A DNA stretch of 64,000 nt from a virus, in the IMG/VR virus record IMGVR_UViG_3300021961_000026, positions 81,016 through 145,015 of that record; one strand, given 5' to 3'. Positions 1-13,919 of this stretch are shown here, in pieces (the stretch's first letter is position 1; each line of letters begins with the position of its first letter). The notes below the pieces were generated by a model, which was not told the origin of the DNA, ran no database searches, and saw nothing but the letters and a program-made list of their open reading frames with translations. The translations under genes and the position numbers were made by a program.

Positions 1-2
1 AT

Positions 3-263
3 AATATCAAAGGTTCCTGGGAGGGACTAGATAAATCCTCCAGCGCCTACATAAGCATGAATGGATCTGGATATGACAATAAAGCTTTGCAAACAGCAAG
101 GAACAACAAACCTCAAGCTAGTCATGGTTCAGTAAATTTTTCTCAAGAATCGTTTACAAAACGTAATTCTTTAGATATAATTAATAATATGTCTAGAAGC
201 TCATCTTCTAAGTCTTCTTCGGAGAAGGTCACAATGATCAATAAAAGAAACAACCTACTTTAA
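3..263 (+). CDS. C-terminal part of unknown protein (cut by window edge)
   Basis: The frame is open from the first bases to a TAA at 261-263, giving the last 86 residues of a protein whose start lies outside the window. The segment is polar and rich in Ser, Asn and Lys, with a low-complexity Ser/Lys run near residues 65-75, and has no recognisable domain. It sits 11 nt before the baseplate megagene, so a tail or structural role is likely from context only. An ATG at 57 lies inside the open frame without a ribosome binding site and is probably internal. Confidence 0.6.
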   Translation, partial: NIKGSWEGLDKSSSAYISMNGSGYDNKALQTARNNKPQASHGSVNFSQESFTKRNSLDIINNMSRSSSSKSSSEKVTMINKRNNLL

Positions 264-274
264 AGGTAAATGTA

Positions 275-3200
275 ATGGCTTCTACTACAATATCTGGTCC
301 AATAACAAGTGTAATAAATTCACTTAATTCTAAAAATGAATTCAATAAACTTATCACTGGACTTAAAGCTCTTAAAAAGAAATCTGATAACGATCTTTCT
401 AATTTGTTAGTTAATGAACGGAGCTTTTGCTAGCCAGTTTGATGTTAGCACTTTTGACAATTTAAAGTTAGTCACCATTCTTTATTGGGACAGTTCTGGT
501 ATCGACCTATACGCTAACACCGCAGTAGATTCTTGTATTAAAGTTTTTTATAAAAAGGCAACAGTTCAAGAGGGACTGGAAGAGTATGTCAAATACTACA
601 ATACCTTTATAAAGGATCCAACTTCTGCGGCAGTTCTTCCGACTCCAAATACTAATTCAAATAGAAATAGGGTAAGAGGAGATTTCTGGGTTAGATATAT
701 ATATCCTGCTACATCTTTTGAGTATAAATTTGAAAGAGCTGTTGCAGAAGAAGTAATAAATTTAATGATAGCCAGAGTTACTGGATGGTCTAAATATACT
801 TATGGCGCATATACCAATATACTCGACTATGTAAAGGCTATAGAGTCCGCTTCATCGAGCGAGAAAAAAGAAGAAGAACTAGAAGATGCAATTAATGCAG
901 CAGGGTCTCAAGAGTTTCAAAGAATTCTGCAAAAAGTATTTAATAATGATAATGTTCTTATAATTAATTTTGAAACAACAATTATAGGCAAAGCCTTTGA
1001 GTTATCCTCTTTAACATCTCAAGATAACGCAGATCTTCGTTCGGCTGAAAGAATCTCTAACATGTGGAGGGTTTTTGCTCCAGGGGATTCTGGTGATTCA
1101 CCAGCAGGTAACTTAACTCCAGATCAACTTGATAAACTATTCTCCAGAATAGAATCATCTGGCCTTTTAGCGCTCGCTACCTATGCGGTAGATATACAGT
1201 CCTATGCTAAACAAAGATTTAATCTTTTGGCAAAAGATAATGTATCTCAAAAAGAATTAATAGACAAGAGGAAGGGCGTTGATGTTCAGTGGCATCAACA
1301 ACTTCTTGAAGTTACACAGAGAATATCTAGAGATCCAATTCTCCTAGGAATGATTAATGTATATTTTCCTAGTTTAGTTAAATTCTACTTTGAGGCTTTG
1401 GCTGTAGTTGGAGATTATTCTAATAATGGAGTTGGCGGTGGAACTGAAGATGAGATAAATGACCCACAAGCATTTATTGAATCCTTAGAAGCTGTTTTTG
1501 GAACCGCTGATGGAAAGAAGATTTTTACGCATGCTTCTAATTTCCAAAACACTTCTAAAAAAATTGAAAATGTATTAAAGAATTCTCCATACAGACCTAA
1601 TAATCAACCATCTGCTCCAGATATGTTCCATTTAAGATTAGGCGCTGCAAACTTTTTTGTGCCACCATTATCAATAGATATTAATACAGCCTTTAAGACG
1701 GGAAGCTTAACAGGTGGAGCTTTAAGACAAAAGAACACTCCAAAATTTAATTCTGGTTATAAAGAAACTTCTATAAGAATGAGATTATTTTTTCCTAACT
1801 ACGAAGAAATTTGGGGAATAACTATAGATGAAGCCTCGCAAATATATATAACAGATAATTATGAAATAGATTTTAAAACTGGAAAAACAAGTGATGAAAA
1901 AATAGATAAGTTTCTTTCATCGCTAAGGGGACTTGTAGCTGCTTTTAAATATTCTCCATTCCTTCCCGTTAGAAACCACTATCTCAATAGTGTTCATGGG
2001 ATAAGTGCTGTAGCACTTAGTAATATTTCTATTTCTACTGTTCCAAACTTTCCTTTTGCCTTGGCAGTTGATCTTGAGTTATTGAATTTTAACCATAAGC
2101 CATTCCTACCTATGCTTAGAGACTTTAACCAAGCTATTCACTGGGGTAAGTATAGACAATATATGGGCAAAGCTGCTGGAGCAATGCATAATTACGTCAA
2201 TGGTCAATTCTTAATGAAAACTACTGACAAAAAAGTAGAAGATGAATCGATTAATAATCCAAAAACAAATCAATCTTTAGGAATACCTTCATCATATGAT
2301 GAATATAACGGGTCTGAAGAGTCTACCTATTCTAACGAAGTATTTAAAACAAATGTGTTGAGCGAATGGGAAGATGGAAAGCATTTATCATTCTTTATTC
2401 CAGCAGAAACTCAGACAAAGATCTTCATGCCAGACTCCACTACATTTAGAACTGATCAAGAAAAGCTAATGAAAGATTGGAGCGGAAATGCCTTCTGGGA
2501 AGGATTGCTTAAATCGCTTGGTATAGCTGACGTAAATCAATCAGCAAGCTATGGAGTAACTCTTAATGGCGTTTATTCTTTAATGACAGATGGAATAATC
2601 CCAACACGAGCAAGAGTAGCCGTAAGAGATGCAATAGATATTTTAACCGCTGGCATGAATTCTTCTTCTACAAAGAAATTAATTCATTCTTATTTAGCTA
2701 GGAATTTTGTTCAAGAAAATAATAATCTTTCCGAAAATGAAAAAAAATATATTCTAGATTTAGAAGATAATTCTCTAAATGGTTCTATTGTTCAATTAAC
2801 TTATTATTTCTTTGGTAAAGAATTTTCTGATACAACGATTGCTAAGATGAAATCTTACATAGTTAAGATCGGTGAAAAAGACAAAGGTAAAAATTATTTA
2901 GATAACCTAGTAGATAGTGAAACAAAAAAAAGACTGGGTCGTTCAAGTAAAAAGTTAGATACAAACAGTAAAGAATATAAAAGAGTAAGAAATCAAGTAT
3001 TTGAAGAAATCAAAAACGCTTTTAATATAGAGCTTTACGAAAGATTCTATAAGAGCGCTGCCGCACAAAAGTTAATGGAAAGCTCTTGGGCTAGAAGTGG
3101 TTCATTCCTATTCAGGGAATGGGAAGTTCCTATGAACCAGGTTGATTTAAATCCTAATTCGGTTGTAATTAATGGTGTAACCGTAACAACTGGCAATAAT

Positions 3201-6200
3201 TTAGCAAAGTTGCACCTTCAGATGCAGGATGAGCCAACCTATCAACATATAGGTGGAAAAGATACTTACATTAATATATCAATGACCGTAACTGGTGAAA
3301 AAGAATTGATGAAATTTAAGAAGGTATTTGACCATATAACCAGCCTTGCAAGACTCGAGCATTCTACTGGAGTTATAGGCTTTATGGGAATTAAGAATGT
3401 TATAACTGCTCTATGTGGAATCAAATATGTCATACCACTTAATTATTCGGTAAATACAACTCCAAACTACCCTCATGTTTATCAGGTTAATTTAAGCCTA
3501 ATTGATTTTGATATCTTTCAGCAGGGCAGAGAAAAAATTAGCTCACAACAACAAGCTGAGTTAATTGAGCACTTCCAAACAAAGAAAAATCCGTTCTTAA
3601 GAATAAAGCAAATGTGGGGAACATTTAATTCTTACCCAGATTTTCCACTTCAAATTAAAGATGAAAACAATGAAGTGGTTGGTCACCTAGATCCTGATTT
3701 TTATTTCAGGTCTTTTGATATTTTTGATAGAGATGTTATTTACAACACATCAGAACCAAAGGGTGAAATCCCCTATTTTATGGATGACGAGGAATTTGAC
3801 AAGCTAATTGAAAGAATTCAAGGAGACATACCACAAGATCTAAGGCCAGAAAATAACGCACACGCCTCGATTATAGATCTAATAACTAGATGGATGAGAG
3901 AGTATTCTCTACTGAGCGATCTTGCAACTAAGAAAAAGAAAATTAAATCTATTATAGATGAGTTGGAATCAAAGGGAATTTATAAGTCAACTTTCCTTCA
4001 AATACTAACAGCTCTGTCAAAAAAGAAAAACCTTATTGATGAATCTTATACCAAGAGATCATTTAGTGATCAAGATAGAGTAAAGTTAATCACTGATTAC
4101 ATTGAGTACACAGAAACAACTAGAAAACCAGATACAGAAGCCGATTTTTCTAACACCGTTCGCAGTGCTCCGCTTCAAGTTGGCAACGTAAGCTCTTCTA
4201 ATGAGCAGATGTTTGAACTAATTTCCAACGCTTTGTCTGGCGAATATAATCTGGATGGAGAAAATGAAATAAGCTTTGATCCGGATGAATTGAGTCTGCA
4301 TGCTCTCATATCCATGATGCCCATCAGAGATCCGCAAGAACCATCAAAGATACCAGCAATTATGAATACAGCTTATGGTGTTAACTTTGGATATATAGAT
4401 ACAGAAAAAAATGGAAGATTTTATCTTACTGTCGATGGATCCAATGTTCAGGCTAATAGCAGCAAGAAAAATAAAGACAAAGCAAAACCTAAGCCAGTAA
4501 CAGACCCTTCAAGACCTGAGCTTGGAGCAACAAAACCAACTACTTTCTCAACAGCAAAGGCTTTTTCTGAATATCAAAATAGCGTTTCAGCTGGAGTAAA
4601 TTCTGGTCCAGAATCGGTTAATTCAGGAGCCAAAGTTCCTTCAGTGACTGGTCACTGGGAAAAGATGTTAGTTGATACTCAGTATAGAGACATATCTGGA
4701 AGAATGATTAGAGCTTTCCCCACGTATATGCTTTGGCTCATCGATGAGGGTGGCTATTTTGCTGGCTATAAAATGTTTGACAACTTCTATGGACTTCAAT
4801 CAATTATAGATTTCTCAGTAATATCATCAGAAGATCTACTTGGTGACACTTTAGTGTTCCGTGTCTCAAATCTTTACTCTAAGCTTACAAGAAAAGAATC
4901 AGATAAAATATTTGGTCCAGATGATCCAGCCTATACACCAGATAATCCATCATTAACCGATAGTTTGTCTGCAATAGTTGATAGCACTCTTAATAAAGCT
5001 AAATATATTCTTTCACACATGAAGAGTGAATATGTTGTAGATATTGAAAACATAAGATTAAAGCCAGGTGTTAGAGTTCACCTAAGGGGTGGTTATGGAT
5101 CCAACCCAAATTCTCTTCAGACACTGTTTAATGGAACAATAACCGAGGTTGATGCTGGAGAAATAATAACTGTAACAGCTCAATCTGACGCAATTGAACT
5201 TGGTGCAATAGTTAACTCCACAAACAAAAAGGGCGATACAGGAAAGATTGACGGTGGAGTTAACACTGGTCTTTGGTTGTCTGAGCCAAGAGACCTTATG
5301 GTCAGATTGCTTTCTATGGGAACTTCTCGTTTTAGAGAAGGCATAGCTTATGCTACAGATGGTTTAATCTTCTCAGAAAATAAATTTGGCATAAGGCATT
5401 TTGGTTCAATATTATATGAAACACTAAACGACGCAGAATCAATAAGGCAGCAGTCGAGAATTGAATCAATAGCTAACGCACACGCACTTGTTGGAAGTGG
5501 ACAGTATTCAAAGATAGCTGGAAAGATGGTCGATGTAGCGGTAGATACTACGCAACAAATAGCAGCAGCTCCGACTGATCTACTTGGAATAACTGGAACT
5601 AATGGATTTAGATCTCCAGTATTTAGTTTAATGAATGAGATGTGGGCAAATTTTGCTGGGCAAAGAGATTTGGAAATATTTAAAAGAAATATATATCCAG
5701 GAAATGGTACAGGTATAGCTCAATTCTTAGGTGGAGATATAGGAGATGGCTGGACAAGCGTTTCAAGCGTCACTCCAGAGAATATGCCCAATGAAAGAAT
5801 GGAATATCTTGGCAGGTTAACTGATTCAGCTTGGAATAGCCTATTGAGTGCAAATCAAGAGGGTAATACAGAAGCTAAAAAAGTCGTTGAAGAAGTTACA
5901 ATGCGTTCAGAGCTTAACGCATCTGGTAGCGCTCAAGTGGCTAGTAAGTTGGCAACAATAGGAATCGGAGCTGCACTAACCGCAGTTGGTGGTCCAGTAA
6001 CAGGTACTATCGGTCTTGGCCTTGGTCTCACTGGCGTTCTTATGGGCAGGGGGGGGACTAATATATGGAGAACTCTTGGTTTTGTTTCTCCGAATGACGA
6101 TGACGACATGCCAGGATTTGATGAGGTTTCATTTAGGGCCCAAACCTACATGAGAACAGTTTGGGACCTATTTCAAGTCTGTGCAAAACTTCTTCCCAAC

Positions 6201-9200
6201 TACATAGTTGCAGTAAGGCCTTTTGAAGACAGATCAACAGTATTCTATGGTAAACCACATTGGCTTTATACTTCTGGAGTTGTTCCTGTTACAACAGGTT
6301 ACCCAGGAGATACAAAAGCCGCAGAACTTGGCATATCTGTTCCTCAGTCAAGAAAGCCAGATGAAGAGCTTCTTCAAATTATTAACGAGATAAATAAAAA
6401 TAGTAGCGTATATTCAGACGCTGAATCATTTATAAAAAACAGTAAAGCTAGCGATGCACTAGAACAGCTTATTAAAATGCAATCAAGCCCAACTTCAATA
6501 TATGCACCAGCTCATGCATTGAGAGGAAAGATAATAAATCTATTCAGTAAATATGGGCAATATGTAGTTGACCCGACATCATCTGGCCAACCACCTTCCG
6601 GTGTTGCAACTACAGGAAAAATATTAGCAAAACTACCTTTAAATAAGGGTGCTGTAGCTATGGGTCTCCATTTGCCAGTTGGTGCAGAATCTCAAATAGT
6701 AAATCTTGAAACAGCTGAACAAGTTCATCAACAAATAGACCAACTTCCAATAAGATTTAGATTTCCATTTTTTGCCAATAGAGTAAATGATGAGTATTAT
6801 TTGGAAAATTATTCTTATAGAACTTTTAGCTTAAGTAGTAGAGGTCTAAACAATAAAGAAGAAGATCAATATGCCAATGTTTATGAATCAATTGATAAAG
6901 AGTATTCATTCTTATTAAATTTAGAAAAAGATTTTATAAAATCTAAGATAGAGTCAAAATCAATATCAAAAAATTTTGCTAGAGAGATAACACAAAACTC
7001 TTTTAGTTTTAAAAACTCTATAAATATTAGCTCTGATCAAAATCAAAATAGTTCAATACTTTCTGGAGAAATCGTAATAAAAATGCCATATCCAGAAAAC
7101 TCTTCGAATAAAGATATTCTTTATGAAGATCTTCCTAGTCAATTTATTGATAGGTCCATAAAACTTCCAGAGTATCAGCATACCGCAATCGATTATGCTT
7201 CTGAATGGGGTTTTCCAAAAACAAATATAGAAGAACAATTTTATATAGCCATGAGATGGCCATATAACCCTTCTTCTATAAAGGGAAATAATGAGGCTTT
7301 ATTATCTTTTAGAAAACAATATTTTTCAGATTCAGAAGAATTGTATGGAACTGCAGAAGATTATAACGGCGAAAATGGCCCCCATGTTCTTGTATATAAT
7401 CCAACAGGAAATAATGGAAAACCAATAGCAGTGGTTTGCAAACCATCATACTTTTTGTGGGGTAAAACAGATAATCCTTATAGTATGGAAGACCATCCAA
7501 CTGTTGCACCAAGTGTTAATGATCCAGAAAATATAGATGCAGTAGTTTCTCCTGACGCAGCCTATTACCTAGGTTTGTTAACTGTTTCTTCCGGTGAAAG
7601 AAGTCCTGGTTTAGATAATGCATTCCTTTTAGAGGGCGTACATGAGTCTGGATATAGGTATGCTCCAAGAGTTTCAGAATGCTATTTTACATTTGTACCT
7701 AATGATATTCCATTAGGTGTTGCGATAACAGATGATATTACCATTTCAAGTTTTGTCGATCCTCAAAATCAAGGTAATCAAATAATAGGATTTGGAGCCT
7801 TCCAATCAATTGAGGGATCTAAAGATAAAAATATTGCACAAGTAAACAAGCAATTAAACTCATTTGATCCAGACTTAGACAGTCCACTTGATTATAGTAA
7901 TTTAATATTTAGCGAGTATAAGACAAGCTCTAAATTGGCTCAACAAGATTTTATGTTTGGCGGAAATTATAAAGGATACATGCAAGCTGTCTTGTCAAAA
8001 GATAGAAGTAAGCTAACAAAAAAAGATGGCTACGATATTCTAAATAGAGAGCTAGATACAACTGGAAGCAAGTCTGGCACAGGTAGGGTATCTTTTGCAG
8101 ATGTTTTTAACATTAATGATGCAATAGGATTGCAGTCTAGAAAACTATATGATGAAGACTATGATCTATCTGTTTCAGTTATAGCTGGAAATGGAAGAAC
8201 TCTTACTCAAGCAAGAGATATATGGGATCAATTTAGGTTTGGATATCATGATTATGAAAGTGTTAAATCAATCTTTTTTGAGACTTACGGGATAAATCCA
8301 GAAGATGATACAGAGTTTACTCCAGAGTTAAGACAGTTAATCTTTTCTGGAAAAGATGACAGTCCAACAAATATATTTAAAAAGTTTAGTGAAACAAGTG
8401 GAAGTGGTTTAGATGAATTCGCCATACTTCTTGGAACAGATGCGCAACAAAATAAAAAAGGAATTGACTACGTAACAAAAAATCTAATTGATGCACCAAC
8501 TCAAGATGGTGGACTTGTAAATTATTTTAATGAATTAATTAAAGATAAATTAAAAAACTTTTATGATAATTTCTTAGTAGAAAATCAAGATTATTTATTT
8601 GAAATTATCAATTCTTCTAGCCCAAGAAATACAACCACAAACATAGTAGAAAAAGAATTATCTGGACAAAAAACATTAAATAAAGAAATATCTGAATACA
8701 TTAAAACACCTAAGCAGCTGTTCTTACTGATGGTTGGTATTTTTAGGCAAGCAATGTGGCAAGACCCATATGCAAGGGCATGGCTTGTTCTCAAACCAAA
8801 TAGAAAGATGACAGGAGCCGCTGAAGATGGTCAATGGGACTTTAGGCCAGTAGATAAGATTTTTGCTGCCTTCATTAATCCAAATCAAACATACGCCAAA
8901 GACAAAGGTAAGTTTATTCAACTCCTCTACAAAAATAGAGGAGAAGGAAGCAGCGCCACAAACATTGTTTCTAAAGTTGTAACTGGAGTAGATAATTTTC
9001 TAGATTCAACTATAGGTCCACTCATAACGGCTGCAGGAGATGCATTGAGTGCTCTTGTAAATATGTTTAAGCTCAATATGCTGCAAACTGGATATGGTTT
9101 ATCTCAGATTAGTCATTTTGCAAGACAAGCAAATATAATGAATAAAGTATTAAATGACTCAATATATTATTCACTAGGTAGGCCAGGCTCTCTCCTAAGG

Positions 9201-11697
9201 GCTATTGACAATCCATTCACAAGAGAATATGGGGAGCCAGTAGTTGAAATTAGAGAACCATTCCAAAGAATACATTATATAAGTTCTTTTTCTCATATAC
9301 TTTCAAATCAAATACAAGAAAATCTATCTGGAGTTTCGACAGTAGTAACTGCAGTTTCTGATGGAAAGTATCCAGTAAGCGTAGCTCTCGATAAGGGTGC
9401 TCCAGCTGAACGTCAAGTAGAAATGACAGTTGAAACAGGAATATATTTTGATAATATAACTGGATCAGGATTCTTTGGTTTTCTTAACCCTCTGCTTCAT
9501 CCTTTTGAAACTGGAAGAGGAATATCTAAAAATGTTACTGGTGCACCGGATGAACTTAGTGCAAAAAGAATAGCATTATCCTATCTTAAAGAGTCAATTA
9601 AGGATATATATGGCGGAGAAATAATTGTAGTAGGAAATGCAGACATAAGGCCTCATGACTTAGTATATCTTGCAGACGTTTATGAGAGAATGTATGGAAT
9701 ATTTGAAGTTGAACAAGTTATACATCACTTTACTCCAGAGCTGGGCTACATAACATCCATTACTCCAAATGCTCTGGTTACAATAAACGATCCAGCAAAA
9801 TGGTACATGTCATCTTGGATACATTCTTGGTTGTCAGTTCAAAATATAAGGAATGATACAAGAGTTTATTTAGATGCCCTTAATGCAACCAATACTGGAG
9901 TAAGTTTGAGTGGATCAATATCAGTTGATGCCCTAGCAGAAAGTCTCTCTACTCAAATGACTGGGGCTATGCAGTATACTCACGGATCTTCTGCTCTAAT
10001 TAAAGATATAGTTGCCTCTGCAACTGCAGACTCAATGCCTTCAATAACAGATCAAGTAAGAGATCAAGCTCAAAAAAATGGTAACAATGGATCTGTTGCT
10101 ACCGCTGCAGTAGTAGCTGGTGTTGTTTCAAGTGCAATTCCAGTTATGGGGCAAATTGTATGGAAAGGCTGGCAATGGGTTAGAGATAATCTAATGGATC
10201 AGCATGGCTGCTATGTTCAGTATCTAAACAAAAATGGTCAAGCAATGGATGCTGGCCTTTCCTATAATCAAGGAATGGTAGTAGGAAGATACCACTCTAA
10301 GGCTCTTCTTCCTGGAATACTTGGTTCCAGAGTAAACACTAGGGGCTCCGATGGCTACGCTTATCTTAGAACAGATGATTTATTCAAGAGTCTTGGATGG
10401 AAAGAAACTGAGATAAAAGGATTAGTTAAATATATAAGTTATGAAAATGCTCTAATTCATGCTCAGGTTTTAGGCATGTCGGGCCTAGGTCCAGAAAAAG
10501 CTGGACTAGAACCAATGTTTAAGGTTATCTGTGAACTAGACCCAGCGCAGGGTCAGTCTAATTCTGGAGTTATAGACGCTGACACGATACAGGTAAAAGA
10601 TATATTTACTGGAAGCTCATTTAGAGTTCGTCTTGATGGAATAAACGCTTTTGAAAAATCAGAAATCAGCAATATGTATCCTGTTTATTCTGGTAAGATT
10701 AAATCTTATGCTGTTGACTCTGATAAATACATATTTATAACAGATGATTCAGCAAGTCCGAAGTCAAACAACCTTAGGGCTGGAGAATTAGTTCAAGTTG
10801 AAAATATTGTAGGTAATATAGTTTATGAATTAAATAGAGTGTATAAAGTGGCTTATGTAGAAAACGGTTTATTTATAGGTATACCAAATGATATTGAATT
10901 AACCACCCCAATTACTTCTGTTAACAAATCCTTGTATACATTCATTGCTGCTCCAGAAAAAGCTAGTTATACTAATGATCCAAATAAATTAACTATAATT
11001 CCATTAGGTTCTCCAGGAGGAAAAGCAACTGTATTTACAGCTAACGCTTTAAGAAATAAAATATTTATAGTTAGAATAGCTAAGTCAAGGCAACGGAGAT
11101 AATCTTCAAACAGATGAAGACTTTGATGCAGGCTCTCAGGGTAATAGGGAAAAAAATTATCTCAAAGAACAATATGGAAGAACTCTTGGAACAATCTTCT
11201 ATCAGAATCAGGAAACAAACTTGATTAAATATAGAGATTTTGTATACTCATTGTTCTTAAAAAATAAATCAGTTAATAATGGAAATATAGTTTTTAATTA
11301 CGATTCAATTAAGTCTCAATTAGCTAATTCTCTTAATACTCCAATATTTAGCGGTAACTCTTCAAGATTCAAATCATTGTTTAAGAAGATAGAAGATAAG
11401 GAAGTTTATGATCATGCGGCTGTGCATAACTCTCCAGATATCACTTCAAATTCTGTAGCTAGAAAATTATTTAACACATTAGTTGAAGTAAGAATTGTAG
11501 CTGAGCTTTACGAAAACGCTGCAAAATGGCCATTTATCATGTGGGATGAATACTATGATGATGGTACTCCAGCGACCCTTAACTGGGAATTGGTCACAAA
11601 TAACTTGGCCAACGTGTATACTAAAGATGTTCTTACTCAAGCTTCATCCACAATAAGTGCCAATGAAGCTGCAGTAACTCCTAGAAGGACAGGTTAA
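275..11697 (+). CDS. Baseplate/tail megaprotein, 3806 aa, needing two +1 recoding events
   Basis: Starts at ATG 275 behind AAAGGTAA. The zero frame would stop about four codons after CGGA 419; shifting +1 there (residue 49) opens a 3.5-thousand-residue frame, and a second shift at CGGA 11094 (residue about 3607) adds the last 200 residues. The span minus two bases is exactly divisible by three. It has repeated late-control/hub-like beta regions (about residues 490-700 and 980-1090), Gly/Ala-rich hydrophobic stretches (about 1900-1925 and 3275-3300), a hub-like segment near 3100-3160 and a nuclease-like patch near 3433-3462 (DADT and VRLDGINAFE). The downstream lysin and gpV, gp25 and gpJ genes indicate a baseplate or tail-hub role. 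The ATG at 414 would avoid the first shift but has no ribosome binding site. Function is inferred from context and weak motifs. Confidence 0.75.
419..422 (+). other. +1 recoding site 1 (CGGA)
   Basis: In-frame CGG follows GAA in the frame begun at ATG 275. The zero frame ends at TAG a few codons later; the +1 frame reads GGA GCT TTT GCT and stays open for over 10 kb. The four bases account for one residue. This is the weakest case, because ATG 414 could be an alternative start in the downstream frame. Confidence 0.65.
11094..11097 (+). other. +1 recoding site 2 (CGGA)
   Basis: CGG follows CAA; the zero frame stops two codons later (AGA TAA). The +1 frame reads GGA GAT AAT CTT and continues in the frame that ends at 11697, with no good start codon between the site and about 11221. 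Without the shift the megaprotein loses its last 200 residues. Confidence 0.8.
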
Positions 11698-11698
11698 T

Positions 11699-13880
11699 AT
11701 GTCAACCCATAATTTCACGCCAAGCAACCTATCTGATTCAGCTGCCATAGCAAAATCTTTCTCCGATAGCCTAGTCCCTCCTAACGGAAAAGCGCTAGCT
11801 GCTACAACAACAGCCAGGAGAGGTTATTCTGATCAAACTTTAGTATCAACAGACCTAATATCTTCCGCGTCGGGCAAAGAACTTCTTGCTAGCAATATTT
11901 ATTCTGATATGTTTAATGCAAACATGGCTAGAGAAAGTCTAACATCTTTATCTAGAAGTATTCTTAATTCTTCTTCTATAGTTATAGAAGAATCTGGAGA
12001 GGATGGAGTTCAAACTTATACACGGAGCAAACGCAGCGCTTAAGCTCGCAACCAGTGGCGCATTAGGAAAACGATATAACGAAAGTTTATTTAATGCAAT
12101 AAATAGAAGAATGGAAACAAATAACCCAACGACTGGAATGAATGGCTCATCAGATGATGAATATGCTACCTCTCCAGACGCTCCAACTTCAGTAGGTTAT
12201 GCTGCTGCCATCGTAGCTTTGCTTACGGAAGAAGAGCAAAAATGGTACAGAGATAGAGGAAACCTTCTTTTATCAAAGCATATTGTTGAAGAAGCCGGAA
12301 GAATATTTGATATTGAAGATAGAGCAAGTGCAATACCATTTGGTTTTAATGTAGATATACCGGATGATTTGGAATACTTATCATTTATGGTTTCAAGTGA
12401 CTTCCCTCTATATAAAGGAGGTGACAATAAAATACCCGAATCATTTATTAAAGCTGGCTCACAACTTTGCTTTGCTTCCGCTGCATTGATTGAATTGTTG
12501 CTATTTATACACGATAAAAATTACAATATGTCTGGCGGGTTTGGAACCTGGAGGGCAATGAATTTTGAAAGTGCTGGCAAAAACCTTACTGGAGTATCAA
12601 GCGGAACACCACAAAAGAGAACCTATATTACCGATCATGCTTTTGGAAGAGGATTTGATATAGATTTATTTATAAATCAAGGAGATAAATTTACTAACAT
12701 TGGTTCATCTCAAAGAGAATATATAAGACAACTTGATCTATTTTTATCGGTATTAAACACAGCTCCAGAACACCTATTGCCAGATTATATAAAAATAGGC
12801 AATTGGTGCCCAGATGAATATACTAAAGATCCTGGTGGGGTAACTCCAGTTGTGGGAAAAATGGTGGAAAAATATTCAAAATTAAAGTATGTAAAAATAG
12901 CAAAAGATGCTCCAGATGATGCAACACATAGGAGTCATATACATATAAGTTTTTCTCCAGCAAGAGCTGGCAAATATACTGGACCAAATGGTCAGATGAC
13001 TATGTCAAGCTTAGGTAATTTTACAAATACAAGTCCTCAATTTTTAAATATGGACTTTTATAAAACCACTTCTTTATCAAAAATAAATTCAGCAAGATTA
13101 TTAAAAAGTTACTATAATGACCAATCTTCAATGACTGACTTGGAAGTATTTTATCTTTTATCTCAGTATGGAAATTTTTCTGAAGAAATATCTGCCATTT
13201 TTACAGCATTAGCTTATAGGGAGGCTAACTATAGGCCGTATATAGCAAACGCTCACGGCTTTATGGGTTTGTGGCAGGTTGGAACAAGAATTAAAAACAG
13301 TTCTGGTCAAGCACAGGGGGGATCTATTTTAGCTGATCTATCTCTGCCCCAGTCACAAAAAGACATCGCAATGTGGAAGTTGGCCTATGCTAACTGGGAA
13401 ACTGAGGAATTTACTGAGGCGACAATCGATGCTAAACTAAAAGAAGTTCAGGCACAATCAAATAATTATGGATTAGAATATTATGATCAAAGAGTTTGGA
13501 TACCCATTAATCAAGTATATCTTTTAAGATCAAAGATTGCACAAAAAGATGTGAAGAAAAAAATTGAAACTTGGGGACTGAAAACTTCTAGTAGTTTGGG
13601 TGGACCTTGGGGCGACACATATTTACCAAATGGTTTTATAGCCGGTTTATCATTTAAGGTGGCTGCAGACGTTTATCAAAAAGCTACAGGTAAATCAACT
13701 GATGATCTAAAGAAATGGGTCCTTGCAAATATTCCACAGGATTCGCCAACTAGAAAAAAAGATTCTCAATATGGGATTCCAAAAATAGAAGTATGGGTAG
13801 ATCTATCAAAGTATACCTCTCAGGTAATGGCTACACCAAAGAAAGCATTATATAAGCAATTAGAAGAAGGACTATATTAA
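11699..13880 (+). CDS. Tail lysin: M15 peptidase plus lytic transglycosylase, one +1 site
   Basis: A 726-residue protein if CGGA at 12023 (residue 109) is read with a +1 shift; otherwise it stops at 114 residues. Start ATG follows AAGGACAGG. Near residue 313 it carries HAFGRGFDID and near 410 THRSHIHIS, the His/Asp metal ligands of VanY-type D-Ala-D-Ala carboxypeptidases (peptidase M15). Near residue 505 REANYRPYI and GLWQVG match SLT-type lytic transglycosylases. Two wall-cutting domains in a protein placed between baseplate genes point to a virion-associated lysin that opens peptidoglycan during DNA entry. The N-terminal 108 residues are Ser/Ala-rich and probably attach it to the baseplate. 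Domain calls are from motifs seen by eye. Confidence 0.82.
12023..12026 (+). other. +1 recoding site 3 (CGGA)
   Basis: CGG follows ACA. The zero frame ends at TAA 12041-12043; the +1 frame reads GGA GCA AAC GCA and runs into the two catalytic domains of the lysin. No plausible ribosome binding site precedes a start codon for the downstream part. Confidence 0.82.
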
Positions 13881-13919
13881 TTTAAATAGTCTTTCCGGCA
13901 GTTAATGAGGAGATTTTTC

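Noticed and set aside
414-416. ATG 414 as true start of the megagene
   Set aside because: It lacks a ribosome binding site, whereas ATG 275 has one and its frame ends in a CGGA site like the others. Kept as an alternative only for site 1.
13905-13919. ATG 13905 as start of the gpV-like gene
   Set aside because: The GAGGAG ribosome binding site would lie within the coding sequence; ATG 13920 is correctly spaced.
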